DNA from: Rosistilla ulvae
GTDB lineage: Bacteria > Planctomycetota > Planctomycetia > Pirellulales > Pirellulaceae
DNA: 64,000 bases
Direction: 5' to 3'
NCBI RefSeq assembly: GCF_007741475.1
Contig: NZ_CP036261.1
Location: 1,426,001-1,490,000 of the forward strand
Shown here: positions 27,346 to 35,550 of the stretch, one piece after another
Position numbering within the stretch: the first letter of the stretch is position 1
Layout: the number at the start of each line of letters is the position of its first letter
The notes under the pieces: model-generated
Database searches by the model: none
Told to the model about the DNA's origin: nothing
What the model saw: only the letters and a program-made list of their open reading frames with translations
Translations under genes and position numbers: made by a program

Positions 27346-29853
27346 ATGAACAGACTGTGTTTTTACGTCATCGCTCTACGATTGGTTGTCACGCCGACTG
27401 GACTGCAAGCCGACGACGCTGCAGCTCCCGATGCCCAACATGTCGCCTTCTTTAATGAATCGATCCTGCCCGTCCTTAAGGAGCATTGCTTCAAGTGTCA
27501 CGGCGGCGATAAGGAAAAAGGAGGCCTGAAACTCGATTCGCGATCGGCTCTGATCCGCGGTGGCGACAGCGGTTCGGGGATCGACATGGATTCACCCGAG
27601 CAGAGCATTTTGCTGGAAGCGGTCCGCTTCGAATCGTACGAGATGCCGCCGTCGGGCAAGTTGCCCGATGAGACGATCGAATTGATCGCCCGCTGGGTTG
27701 CGATGGGGTCGCCCTATCCAGCTGACATGATCGGCGACGACGACGCCCCGGTTCACGAATCTCCCGGCTCGCGCGTCACCGACGAGGACCGCAAGTTTTG
27801 GTCCTTCCAACCGATCCAAAATCCGCCGGTTCCAGCGACCGATGACGCGGACTGGGCGCGGACGCCGACCGATCGCTTCATCTTGAATCGTTTGGCTGAA
27901 AATGGACTGCAGCCCAATGGCGAGATCTCGCCGCGCGGTCTGCTGCGCCGCGTCTATTATGACCTGACCGGACTGCCTCCAAGCATCGAAGCGATCCAAG
28001 AATTTGAAGCCGACCCGAGCGACCTCGCTTATCAGAAGATCGTTGACAACTTGCTCGCTTCGCCCGAATACGGCGAGCGATGGGGGCGGCACTGGATGGA
28101 TCTGGTTCGCTACGCCGAGACGAACAGCTACGAGCGAGACGACGCCAAGCCCGAGGTCTGGCGTTTCCGCGATTACGTGATCGATTCGCTGAACGCCGAC
28201 AAACCGTTCGACGATTTTACTCGCGAACAGATCGCCGGCGACGAGATGGAATTTAAGCCGGAGCGTTTGGTTGCGACCGGTTACCACCGACTGGGAATCT
28301 GGGACGACGAACCAGCCGACAAAGAGCTTGCGTTTTACGACGACATGGATGACATCGTCGGGACGACCAGCCAGGTCTTCCTGGGACTGACCGTCCATTG
28401 CGCTCGCTGCCACGAACACAAGATCGATCCGATCCCGCACGCCGATTATTACCGGATGCTCTCCTTCTTCTCCGGCCTGAATCGGCTGGGAGTTCGCAGC
28501 GGCGATTCGGTCCGCCAGAACTCGCTGCGTCCGATGGTTCCGCCCAGCCAAGAGCGTCAATATACCGAGGCGAAGAAGCGTTACGAGAACGAGCGTCGCG
28601 AGCTGGAAAAGACGATTCGCGAGATCGAGAAACAGGTGCAGCCCGATTTCCAACCTGTCGAGCACGAGGACTTCGCTTACCAAATGAACCGCGAAGCGAT
28701 CGTGGGCAAGCGGGTCGGCAAGCTGATCGACCAAGCGAAATACGACCAATACGTCGCTGCCCGGAAGCGGTTGGCCGAAATCGAGCGGAACAAACCCGCT
28801 GAGGTGGGAATGGCGTTGTGCGTGACCGAGATCGGTTCGCAAGCTCGCCCGACGTTTGTGCTGACGCGCGGCAATCCGCACGCGCCGGCCGATCCGGTGG
28901 AACCTGGCTTCCCCGAAATCTTGGGTGGCCAAACGCCAGAGATTCCTGCCAGTCCGAATCCTGAAACCTCGGGACGCCGAATCGTGCTGGCCGATTGGTT
29001 GGTCAGCGAAAGCAATCCGATGACCGCTCGCGTGCTGGCCAACCGGTTGTGGCAATACCACTTCGGCCGCGGGATCGTTCGCACCCCCAACGACTTCGGT
29101 TTCCAAGGGGCTCCCCCAACCCATCCGCTGTTGCTCGACTATCTGGCCAGCGAATTGATCCGCGCCGATTGGCATCTGAAACCGCTGCATCGGATGCTTG
29201 TCACCAGCAGTGCCTACCGGATGTCATCGGACAGTCGCGACGAAGCGGTTGCCGCCGATCCGACCAACGACTTCTTCTGGCGATTCGAATCGCGACGGTT
29301 GAGCGCCGAAGAGATCCGCGACTCGATGCTCGCCGCGACCGGCAAATTGAACCTCAGCAAGGGAGGCCCTAGCATCTACCCGATCATCGAAGCGGAGGTC
29401 CTGGCGGGCCAGTCGCGACCGGGAGCCGGTTGGGGCAAAAGCAGCGACGCCGAACGCGCCCGACGCAGCGTTTACATTCACATCAAACGCTCCCTCGGCG
29501 TTCCGTTGCTGATGAACTTCGACGCCGCCGATACCGATTTCACCTGCCCCGTCCGTTTTGCAACGATCCAACCGACGCAAGCGTTGGGGATGTTTAACAG
29601 CGATTATCTAGTGCGACAATCGTCCGACCTCGCCGATCTTGCAGAGCGTGAAGCTCCTGCGGGAGACGCTGCCGATCGCGTCGCGGCGGCGCTGCGACGC
29701 GTGCTGCAACGCGACGCCAGCGAACAAGAGATCGCCTGGGGCGTCGAACTGATGCAACGTCTGCGATCCGAACACCAGGTCGACCAACGCCGCGGCTTGG
29801 AACTGTTCTGTTTGGTCGCCTTGAATTTGAACGAGTTTATCTATCTGGACTGA
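27346..29853 (+). CDS. Planctomycete cytochrome c protein (PSCyt1 + DUF1549/PSCyt2 + DUF1553/PSD1)
   Basis: 835 residues with a short signal peptide. Domain order: PSCyt1 heme domain with CFKCH (C48, C51, H52); PSCyt2/DUF1549 from about residue 165 (RTPTDRFILNRL, YYDLTGLPPS, WGRHWMDLVRYAETN) holding a second heme motif, HCARCHEHKIDPI; a coiled-coil-like Glu/Lys/Arg stretch near residues 400-440; and DUF1553/PSD1 in the C-terminal third (NPMTARVLANRLWQYHFGRG, FGFQGAPPTHPLLLDYLA). It is periplasmic and presumably redox-active; the substrate is unknown. The partner DUF1501 gene follows 104 bp downstream, the standard arrangement in this phylum. Confidence 0.92.
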   Translation: MNRLCFYVIALRLVVTPTGLQADDAAAPDAQHVAFFNESILPVLKEHCFKCHGGDKEKGGLKLDSRSALIRGGDSGSGIDMDSPEQSILLEAVRFESYEMPPSGKLPDETIELIARWVAMGSPYPADMIGDDDAPVHESPGSRVTDEDRKFWSFQPIQNPPVPATDDADWARTPTDRFILNRLAENGLQPNGEISPRGLLRRVYYDLTGLPPSIEAIQEFEADPSDLAYQKIVDNLLASPEYGERWGRHWMDLVRYAETNSYERDDAKPEVWRFRDYVIDSLNADKPFDDFTREQIAGDEMEFKPERLVATGYHRLGIWDDEPADKELAFYDDMDDIVGTTSQVFLGLTVHCARCHEHKIDPIPHADYYRMLSFFSGLNRLGVRSGDSVRQNSLRPMVPPSQERQYTEAKKRYENERRELEKTIREIEKQVQPDFQPVEHEDFAYQMNREAIVGKRVGKLIDQAKYDQYVAARKRLAEIERNKPAEVGMALCVTEIGSQARPTFVLTRGNPHAPADPVEPGFPEILGGQTPEIPASPNPETSGRRIVLADWLVSESNPMTARVLANRLWQYHFGRGIVRTPNDFGFQGAPPTHPLLLDYLASELIRADWHLKPLHRMLVTSSAYRMSSDSRDEAVAADPTNDFFWRFESRRLSAEEIRDSMLAATGKLNLSKGGPSIYPIIEAEVLAGQSRPGAGWGKSSDAERARRSVYIHIKRSLGVPLLMNFDAADTDFTCPVRFATIQPTQALGMFNSDYLVRQSSDLADLAEREAPAGDAADRVAAALRRVLQRDASEQEIAWGVELMQRLRSEHQVDQRRGLELFCLVALNLNEFIYLD

Positions 29854-29957
29854 CACGCGTTTGACTGCTGACGAATCTTCCGCGACGCACCCACCGAAGC
29901 GTGGTCCCTCGACGCGGAATCCACTTTCACGCCCCTCCTGCTAACAGGCTCTATCCG

Positions 29958-31418
29958 ATGACAACCAACAACGAATTCTGCCGTCGCACTCGCCGTCAAG
30001 CTCTTTGGGAAATGGGCTGCGGCTTCACCGGAACCGCATTGGCCACGATGCTTGGCGACTCGTTCCTGGGAACGCAATCGGTCGCTGCCGACGGCAAGAC
30101 GGCATGGGAAAATCCGCTCGCCCCCAAGCAACCGCCGCTGCCTGCAAAAGCCAAGTCGGTGATCTTCCTGTACATGTATGGCGGCCCCAGCCACATCGAT
30201 ACGTTTGATTACAAACCGGCGATGAAGGGGATGGACAACAAGTCGATCGAAGTCAAAACGTTTGGTCGCGGTGGACATAAGAACAAAGGCCGGATCGTCG
30301 AACCGCGTTGGGACTTCAAGCAGTACGGCGAGTGTGGCAAGTGGGTCAGCGATCTGTTTCCCAACTTGGGAACCTGCGTCGACGACATCGCGTTCATCCA
30401 TTCGATGACCGCCGATTCGCCGATCCACGGGTCGGCGATGCTGCAGATGAACAGCGGCCGAATCCTCAGCGGCAGCCCCTGCCTGGGATCGTGGGTCAAT
30501 TACGGCCTGGGAACCGTGAATCAAAACCTGCCCGGGTTTGTCGTCATGTTAGACCCGCGAGGCGGACCGATCAGCGGCGCGAAGAACTGGAGCAGCGGTT
30601 TCATGCCGGCTCACTACCAAGCGACGGTGATGAAGAGCAACGGATCGCCGATCCTGAACCTGAAACCGCAAGCCGGCATGACCGACGCGTTGCAACGCGA
30701 CTTGTTGGATACGATGCGGAAGTACAACGAACAACATCAAGCGGCGCGGATCGAAAACACCGATCTGGCAGCAAGGATCAGCAGTTACGAACTGGCTTAT
30801 CAAATGCAAGCCGCCGCTCCCGACGCGGTCGACCTCTCGAAAGAAGACGCCCGCACGATCGACGATTACGGGATGAACGATGAAAAATCGAAGACCTTTG
30901 GCAAGCAGTGTCTGATGGCGCGGCGGCTGGTCGAACGGGGCGTCCGCTGCGTGCAGATCTACAGCGGCGGCGCTCACAACGACGACAACTGGGATGCCCA
31001 CAACGACATCGCCGTCAACCACAACCTGCACGCGGCGGAGACCGACAAACCGATCGCCGCACTGCTGAAGGACCTCAAGCAGCGCGGGATGCTCGATTCG
31101 ACACTGGTCGTCTGGGGTGGCGAGTTCGGCCGCCAACCGACCGCTGAATACGAGAAGGGAACCGGCCGGGATCACAACGCCTACGGCTTCACGATGTGGA
31201 TGGCTGGCGGCGGGATCAAGGGGGGCGTCAGCGTCGGCAAGACCGACGAACTGGGAGCCGCCGCCGTGGAAAACCGCTACCACGTCAAGAACCTGCACGC
31301 CACGATCCTCGACCGCCTGGGATTCGATCCCAACCACCTGACCTACTTCTTCGGCGGGCTGGATCAAAAACTGGTCGGCGTCGAAGGAGCCGAACCGATC
31401 CACCAAGTGCTAGCCTAG
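29958..31418 (+). CDS. DUF1501 protein with twin-arginine-type N-terminus
   Basis: 486 residues. The N-terminus RRTRRQALWEMGCGFTGTAL resembles a Tat signal. The body is the sulfatase-like DUF1501 fold: SVIFLYMYGGPSHIDTFDYK, QCLMARRLVERGVRCVQIY, DSTLVVWGGEFGRQPTAE and GRDHNAYGFTMWMAGGGIKG. These proteins pair one-to-one with DUF1549/DUF1553 cytochromes and are thought to be exported together; catalysis is unproven. ATG at 29958 is preferred over an earlier in-frame start at 29901 that would place 19 unlikely residues before the Tat motif. Confidence 0.92.
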   Translation: MTTNNEFCRRTRRQALWEMGCGFTGTALATMLGDSFLGTQSVAADGKTAWENPLAPKQPPLPAKAKSVIFLYMYGGPSHIDTFDYKPAMKGMDNKSIEVKTFGRGGHKNKGRIVEPRWDFKQYGECGKWVSDLFPNLGTCVDDIAFIHSMTADSPIHGSAMLQMNSGRILSGSPCLGSWVNYGLGTVNQNLPGFVVMLDPRGGPISGAKNWSSGFMPAHYQATVMKSNGSPILNLKPQAGMTDALQRDLLDTMRKYNEQHQAARIENTDLAARISSYELAYQMQAAAPDAVDLSKEDARTIDDYGMNDEKSKTFGKQCLMARRLVERGVRCVQIYSGGAHNDDNWDAHNDIAVNHNLHAAETDKPIAALLKDLKQRGMLDSTLVVWGGEFGRQPTAEYEKGTGRDHNAYGFTMWMAGGGIKGGVSVGKTDELGAAAVENRYHVKNLHATILDRLGFDPNHLTYFFGGLDQKLVGVEGAEPIHQVLA

Positions 31419-31465
31419 CCAAGCCCGCACCAACCAACGCGGCCACTCGCCGTTCTCGTTTAACC

Positions 31466-31608
31466 GCAATACCGTTCAACGAAGGAGCCTCGGACCGTCG
31501 AAAGAATTAGCGGCGGGATGTAGTGGACGAGGTTACGAGTCCCAGCGATTTGGCCTGACGCAAAAGGACTCGTAACCTCGTCCACTACGCTTCGTTGAAC
31601 GGTATTGC
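31466..31608. repeat. Nested palindromic (MITE-like) element inserted in a repeat array
   Basis: Outer arms GCAATACCGTTCAACGAAG (31466-31484) and CTTCGTTGAACGGTATTGC (31590-31608) are perfect 19-bp inverted repeats. Inside them a second perfect pair of 23-bp arms (31520-31542 and 31566-31588, around TAGTGGACGAGGTTACGAG) surrounds a 23-nt loop. The element is flanked by a 10-bp direct repeat, GTTTAACCGC (31458-31467 and 31609-31618), and interrupts a copy of the neighbouring array unit. It has no coding capacity. Confidence 0.85.
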
Positions 31609-32225
31609 GTTTAACCGCGTGGGCAACGCCCCACGCGGCTGGCAACACAACCTGCAACTCTCGCAGACCGACAGTACTGAGTGTCCAGCGCTCGCCCCAG
31701 AAAAACGCGCGGCCCGATGGGCACGCGGTTAAACGAATGCGAATTTTACCAACACGGCCACTCGCCGTTCTGGTTTAACCGCGTGGGCAACGCCCCGCGC
31801 GTCCGACCACTTGGGCTGCAACTCTCGCAGCCGACGGTACTGAGTGTCCAACGTCAGCCCCAGAAAAACGCGCGGCCCGATGGGCACGCGGTTAAACGAA
31901 TGCGAATTTTACCAACACGGCCACTCGCCGTTCTGGTTTAACCGCGTGGGCAACGCCCCGCGCGTTCGACAACCTGGGCTGCAACTCTCGCAGACCGACA
32001 GTACTGAGTGTCCAGCGCTCGCCCCAGAAAAACGCGCGGCCCGATGGGCACGCGGTTAAACGAATGCGAATCCAACCAACGCGGCCACTCGCAGTTCTCG
32101 TTTAACCGCGTGGGCAACGCCCCGCGCGTCCGACAACCTGGCCTGCAACTCTCGCAGATCCGCGGTACTGAGTGTCCAGCGTTTGCCTCAAGAAAACGCG
32201 CGGCCCGCTGGGGACACAGGCTCAA
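31609..32225. repeat. Tandem array of ~163-bp intergenic units with terminal palindromes
   Basis: About four units with starts spaced 163-164 bp; the AAAAACGCGCGGCCCGATGG block falls at 31701, 31864 and 32028, with a diverged copy near 32192. Each unit has TTTAACCGCGTGGGCAACGC near one end and GGGCACGCGGTTAAACGA near the other, which can pair into a long hairpin. A partial unit at 31437-31467 precedes the nested element. Short ORFs across the array (up to 86 codons) are repeat translations, not genes. A single related copy lies at 47934-48016. Confidence 0.9.
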
Positions 32226-32234
32226 CGGGGGCGC

Positions 32235-33110
32235 TCAGCTGCTGGCGCTGCGGTAGCTGAGCAGTGCTTTGCGGAACACCCAACGGCTGGCGACTAGGCA
32301 GACGACGGTTGCAAACAGCATGAATCCGGCCAGCGGCCATTCCCAAGCCGCCCGCGGATCCAGTGGCTTGGCAATGATCCTTGCCGGGACGTTCACGACA
32401 ACCAGCACGGGGATCACAAACGTGAACAGCCCCCACAGACTCCAGCCCCAGCCGTTCTGATAGATCTCCATCGGGTAGCGGCTGAAGTTGGTGATGTAGA
32501 ACCAAAAATTGTAGAGCGTTTGGTTGCGGCCCAGCCAGATGCTTGTCGCCGATAACGAGATCATCAAGCTGTACATGATCGCGACGCCGCAGAGGATGAA
32601 CAGCGGGTACAAGACGACCATCGTGGCGGTGATCTGCAGCGGAGCGACGGGATCGGTGATCAGGTAGCTGAGCGAAATCGCCGCCAGAACCAGACCGACG
32701 GCAAAGTTCGACAGGCTGGACCAGTCGACTTTATGGAACGAGACCAGAAACTGGGTGTCGATCGGTTTGAGCAGGGCGAAATCGAGCCCGCCGGTGCGGA
32801 TCAATTCGCTGAACTCTTCCGCGTTGGGCATGAAAAAAGCTTGGACCAGGCTGTTGATAAACCAGGTCGTCGCCAGGAACAGGAAAAACTGGTGCTTGTG
32901 CCAACCGGTCCCTTCACCAATCGAATTGGTGTACTGGAAGATGATCAAATAGAAGCCGACGTTCATCAACGTCCAGGAGACGCTGCTGATGCACTGGAAC
33001 AAAAAGTTGGCCCGAAACGTCATGTCGCGGACCAAGCTGTTGCGGGCAAACGTCAGCAGGACGCGTCCGTAGTGCGGGCCTTGGTTGGGTTCAGCCATCG
33101 TGCTTTTCAT
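32235..33110 (-). CDS. ABC-2 type transporter permease (DUF990-like)
   Basis: 291 residues with about six membrane segments. It resembles ABC-2 permeases of the DUF990/COG3694 type: N-terminal ARNSLVRDMTFRANFLFQCI, the LIRTGGLDFALLKPIDTQFL amphipathic loop after helix 2, and the C-terminal FVIPVLVVVNVPARIIAKPL. These work as heterodimers with a second permease and an ATPase. Neither is next to it here: the 3' side is repeat DNA and the 5' neighbour is a cytochrome. The other subunits must be elsewhere, or the gene is orphaned. ATG at 33110 is used; an internal ATG (MAEPNQ) is four codons later. Confidence 0.8.
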   Translation of the reverse strand: MKSTMAEPNQGPHYGRVLLTFARNSLVRDMTFRANFLFQCISSVSWTLMNVGFYLIIFQYTNSIGEGTGWHKHQFFLFLATTWFINSLVQAFFMPNAEEFSELIRTGGLDFALLKPIDTQFLVSFHKVDWSSLSNFAVGLVLAAISLSYLITDPVAPLQITATMVVLYPLFILCGVAIMYSLMISLSATSIWLGRNQTLYNFWFYITNFSRYPMEIYQNGWGWSLWGLFTFVIPVLVVVNVPARIIAKPLDPRAAWEWPLAGFMLFATVVCLVASRWVFRKALLSYRSASS

Positions 33111-33179
33111 GTCACCATCAGGGCCTTCGGATCTCGCGACGCGCTACACGTCGCGAGGTGGTCCAGCCACCGTGAATTT

Positions 33180-34157
33180 TTAAGATTCGCCGTCGGTCGA
33201 AACCGTTTCGATTTCGATCACCGGCAGTTCCGAATCCGTACCGGACAGGATCTCGAAGGCTTTGTGATAAAACTCTTCGCCGTAGGTCAGTTCGCCGCCG
33301 ATGTGGCCGACCAAGCCAACCATCCCGGCGCTGATCAACAGACCGATTTGCCAGACCTTACGCAAACGGAGGTTCTCGTTCATTTCAGCTTTGATCGCGA
33401 TCAAGGCAAACGCGACGGAGGTGATCGTCACACCGACGCCCGTCCAACGGTGCCGCGAGATCGAAGCTTCCAGCCCCTTGGACCAACTGCCGTATCCCTC
33501 TTGGTCCGCGAAGGACCAGCCCATCGCCGAAGCGGCGATCGCCGAGAGTGCACCGCACAACAGGCAGGCGAAGGGAATCGGATGGGCGAGTTGCGGCCAC
33601 TTGTATCCCAGCACGACAAAGGCCGCGCCGAAGGTGAGCAGCGCGACGGGGAAGTGGACCGTGGCCGGATGCAGATAGCCTTGGAACGCCCAAACGCGGC
33701 TAGCCAGGCTGTCGGGAACCGGGACCGGTTCGACGATGACTACGTCGACGGCGGCTGGATCGCTGAGAACGACCTGCGCGTCTTCGGGCCAATTCGCTCC
33801 CTCTTCGATCCACAAACGGAGGATCGCGATCTCCGCAGGGGACATCGGCCCTTCGGATTCCGGCGGCATCAGCATGTCGGGATCTTCGGCGACGATGTAA
33901 TCGATGTACAGCGAACTGGTTTCGTGATCACCCGCTTCGATGTAGTCGGCCATGATCTCCGGATCGTCGACGCGGAAATCGTTTTTGGCGTCATCGGGGC
34001 CGTGACACGAGAGGCACTTGGTTCGCAAGATCGGCGCGACGTCGCGCTGGAAGTCGATCACTTGGCCGTCGTCATTCAAAGGGCCCGCGGCAAAGATCGG
34101 TTGATTCCAAAGGATCGCCATACAAAGGGCGATCCCGGTGATTGTGGTGTTTTTCAT
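33180..34157 (-). CDS. Membrane protein with planctomycete cytochrome c domain and DUF2231-like transmembrane domain
   Basis: 325 residues: a signal peptide, a PSCyt-type heme domain with TKCLSCH (C48, C51, H52), MLMPPESEGPMSPAEIAILRLWIEEGANWP, a linker, then four hydrophobic segments beginning LHPATVHFPVALLTFGAAFV (DUF2231-like). The heme domain probably passes electrons outside the membrane. ATG at 34157 (MKNTTITG) is chosen; the frame to 34298 lacks support. A small palindrome (CTCGCGAC...GTCGCGAG) lies in the gap after its stop. Confidence 0.83.
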   Translation of the reverse strand: MKNTTITGIALCMAILWNQPIFAAGPLNDDGQVIDFQRDVAPILRTKCLSCHGPDDAKNDFRVDDPEIMADYIEAGDHETSSLYIDYIVAEDPDMLMPPESEGPMSPAEIAILRLWIEEGANWPEDAQVVLSDPAAVDVVIVEPVPVPDSLASRVWAFQGYLHPATVHFPVALLTFGAAFVVLGYKWPQLAHPIPFACLLCGALSAIAASAMGWSFADQEGYGSWSKGLEASISRHRWTGVGVTITSVAFALIAIKAEMNENLRLRKVWQIGLLISAGMVGLVGHIGGELTYGEEFYHKAFEILSGTDSELPVIEIETVSTDGES

Positions 34158-34620
34158 CGCAGTGATTTTAGGGTGGGAGTACGTTGGTAGGCGATGGCGA
34201 AGCAAGGGCAAAGAGAAGGCTTCTCGTTTTATGATCACTGCTATTGTAAACGATTGTTGTCGCTGCGAGTAATGACCCCGAGCCAAACCGCAGGGCAAAT
34301 CGCTGTTTGAGTCTGGGGATTATTGGTAACCCGATGCGTAAGCGAAGGACAATGTGAATTCCTCGCTTACGCGTCGGGTTACCATTTCCTCTGGCTCTCC
34401 AGTTTGAAAAAGTGCTTTCCCCCGAGCGAAACCGCAGCACGAAGCCGATTTGGAAAAGTAGGCAAGACTTCCCTTGCCTGTCATACAACCTCGCCGATTG
34501 CCACGCCATTCAGCTCGGCAGACGCCCGGTCGATTGACGCCCGGTTTTGTTGGGTGCTAGCAATATGCCTGCCCCATCGATTCACTCGCCATAAACGCGG
34601 CGGGTACCTGATCTGCCATC
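34158..34620. repeat. Intergenic region with a ~25-bp-stem hairpin and short direct repeats
   Basis: No gene is supported in these 463 bp. 34324-34349 (starting TGGTAACCCGATGCGTAAGC) and 34360-34384 pair into a hairpin with one bulge and one G-T pair. A 17-bp direct repeat (CCCGAGCCAAACCGCAG, one mismatch) occurs at 34277-34293 and 34421-34437 on either side. AGGCAAG...CTTGCCT forms a further small hairpin near 34464. This looks like dispersed repeat debris. Confidence 0.65.
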
Positions 34621-35412
34621 TTAGGGCATCGTCACACGTTCATTGCCCGCTTTGGTGAGCAAGCTGCGACGCGTTGGAGAATCGGCTGTGTTGGGAAAGA
34701 AGCGGATTGAGCCGTCGGCTAGGCTGATGTGTGTTCCGCCAGGATGGTTGGTGGCGTGCCGTTCTTGCCCGGCAAAGCTCTCGAACGTTGGCAAGTCGAT
34801 ATCTTGAGGACTCATCCAAGGGACGGCATGTTCCGGGCCGACTTCGACAAACAGGAGCGTGTAGGCTGAACCATCCCAGATATCTCGGAAACTCGTGCTG
34901 ACCGGACCGGACATGATGCCAGCGGGATCGACGACGGCGACGTAGTTGGTGAGCGCTGGATCGGAGTCTGATGGGCATCCGAAGACTTCGAGAACAGACG
35001 AGGCGACCTGCTGATTGACAGGGTCGTCCCATGGCTTGTTCAGATCGATCTGATCGTAAAGTGCTTTCTGTTCAAGAAAAGGCAGGATCAACGTCCGCCA
35101 ACTGTGCAGCGGTTGCCCGGCTTCATCGACGGTGTAGGCGGGAGGCAAGGTGTCATACGTGTCGTGGTAATTGTGCATCGCCAGGGCGATCTGTTTCATG
35201 TTGTTGCTGCACTCCACGCGGTGCGCCGCTTCGCGGGTGGCTTCGACCGCAGGCAACAACAGACCGACGCCGATCCCCAGGCATGACAGCGCCCCGATCC
35301 CCAACAAGGCCAGCACAATGATTAACAACTTGTTGTTTTCTGCCGGTGGATTCCCCGGTTGGTCGTAAGGATCGTCGGGAGGAAACTGTGCAGGTGGTGG
35401 CTGATTGCTCAT
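34621..35412 (-). CDS. DUF1559 protein lacking the prepilin cleavage motif
   Basis: 263 residues. A Pro-rich cytoplasmic N-terminus (NQPPPAQFPPDDPYDQPGNP) leads into a transmembrane helix (LLIIVLALLGIGALSCLGIG). The DUF1559 body follows directly: LLPAVEATREAAHRVECSNN, MHNYHDTYDTLPPAY and the C-terminal HATNHPGGTHISLADGSIRF. The usual G-F-T-L-V-E prepilin site is absent, so the protein should stay membrane-anchored rather than be processed like a pseudopilin. No operon partner is evident. Function unknown. Confidence 0.85.
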   Translation of the reverse strand: MSNQPPPAQFPPDDPYDQPGNPPAENNKLLIIVLALLGIGALSCLGIGVGLLLPAVEATREAAHRVECSNNMKQIALAMHNYHDTYDTLPPAYTVDEAGQPLHSWRTLILPFLEQKALYDQIDLNKPWDDPVNQQVASSVLEVFGCPSDSDPALTNYVAVVDPAGIMSGPVSTSFRDIWDGSAYTLLFVEVGPEHAVPWMSPQDIDLPTFESFAGQERHATNHPGGTHISLADGSIRFFPNTADSPTRRSLLTKAGNERVTMP

Positions 35413-35550
35413 GACGCCCCACAGTAGGTAGGGGAGCGGCCCGTCGCCACTCCCTTACCTGCGAACCATCCTACTGGAAAGCGGACTCCGCCGTTGTAGG
35501 GTGCTGCTGTGATTTCTTCGATCGACCGATCGACACCAAGTTGGCGGTCG

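Noticed and set aside
27592-29190. 532-codon minus-strand frame opposite the DUF1549/DUF1553 cytochrome gene
   Set aside because: Antisense shadow of a gene with two heme motifs and both family domains; no domain of its own.
31609-32225. Possible CRISPR array
   Set aside because: Units are ~163 bp and repetitive throughout, with no 20-40 bp repeat/unique spacer alternation and no cas genes.
31681-32256. Several 71-86 codon frames in the repeat array
   Set aside because: They are translations of the 163-bp tandem repeat and begin and end within it.
32733-34190. 485-codon plus-strand frame opposite the permease and cytochrome genes
   Set aside because: It spans two recognisable minus-strand genes and their gap and has no domain features.
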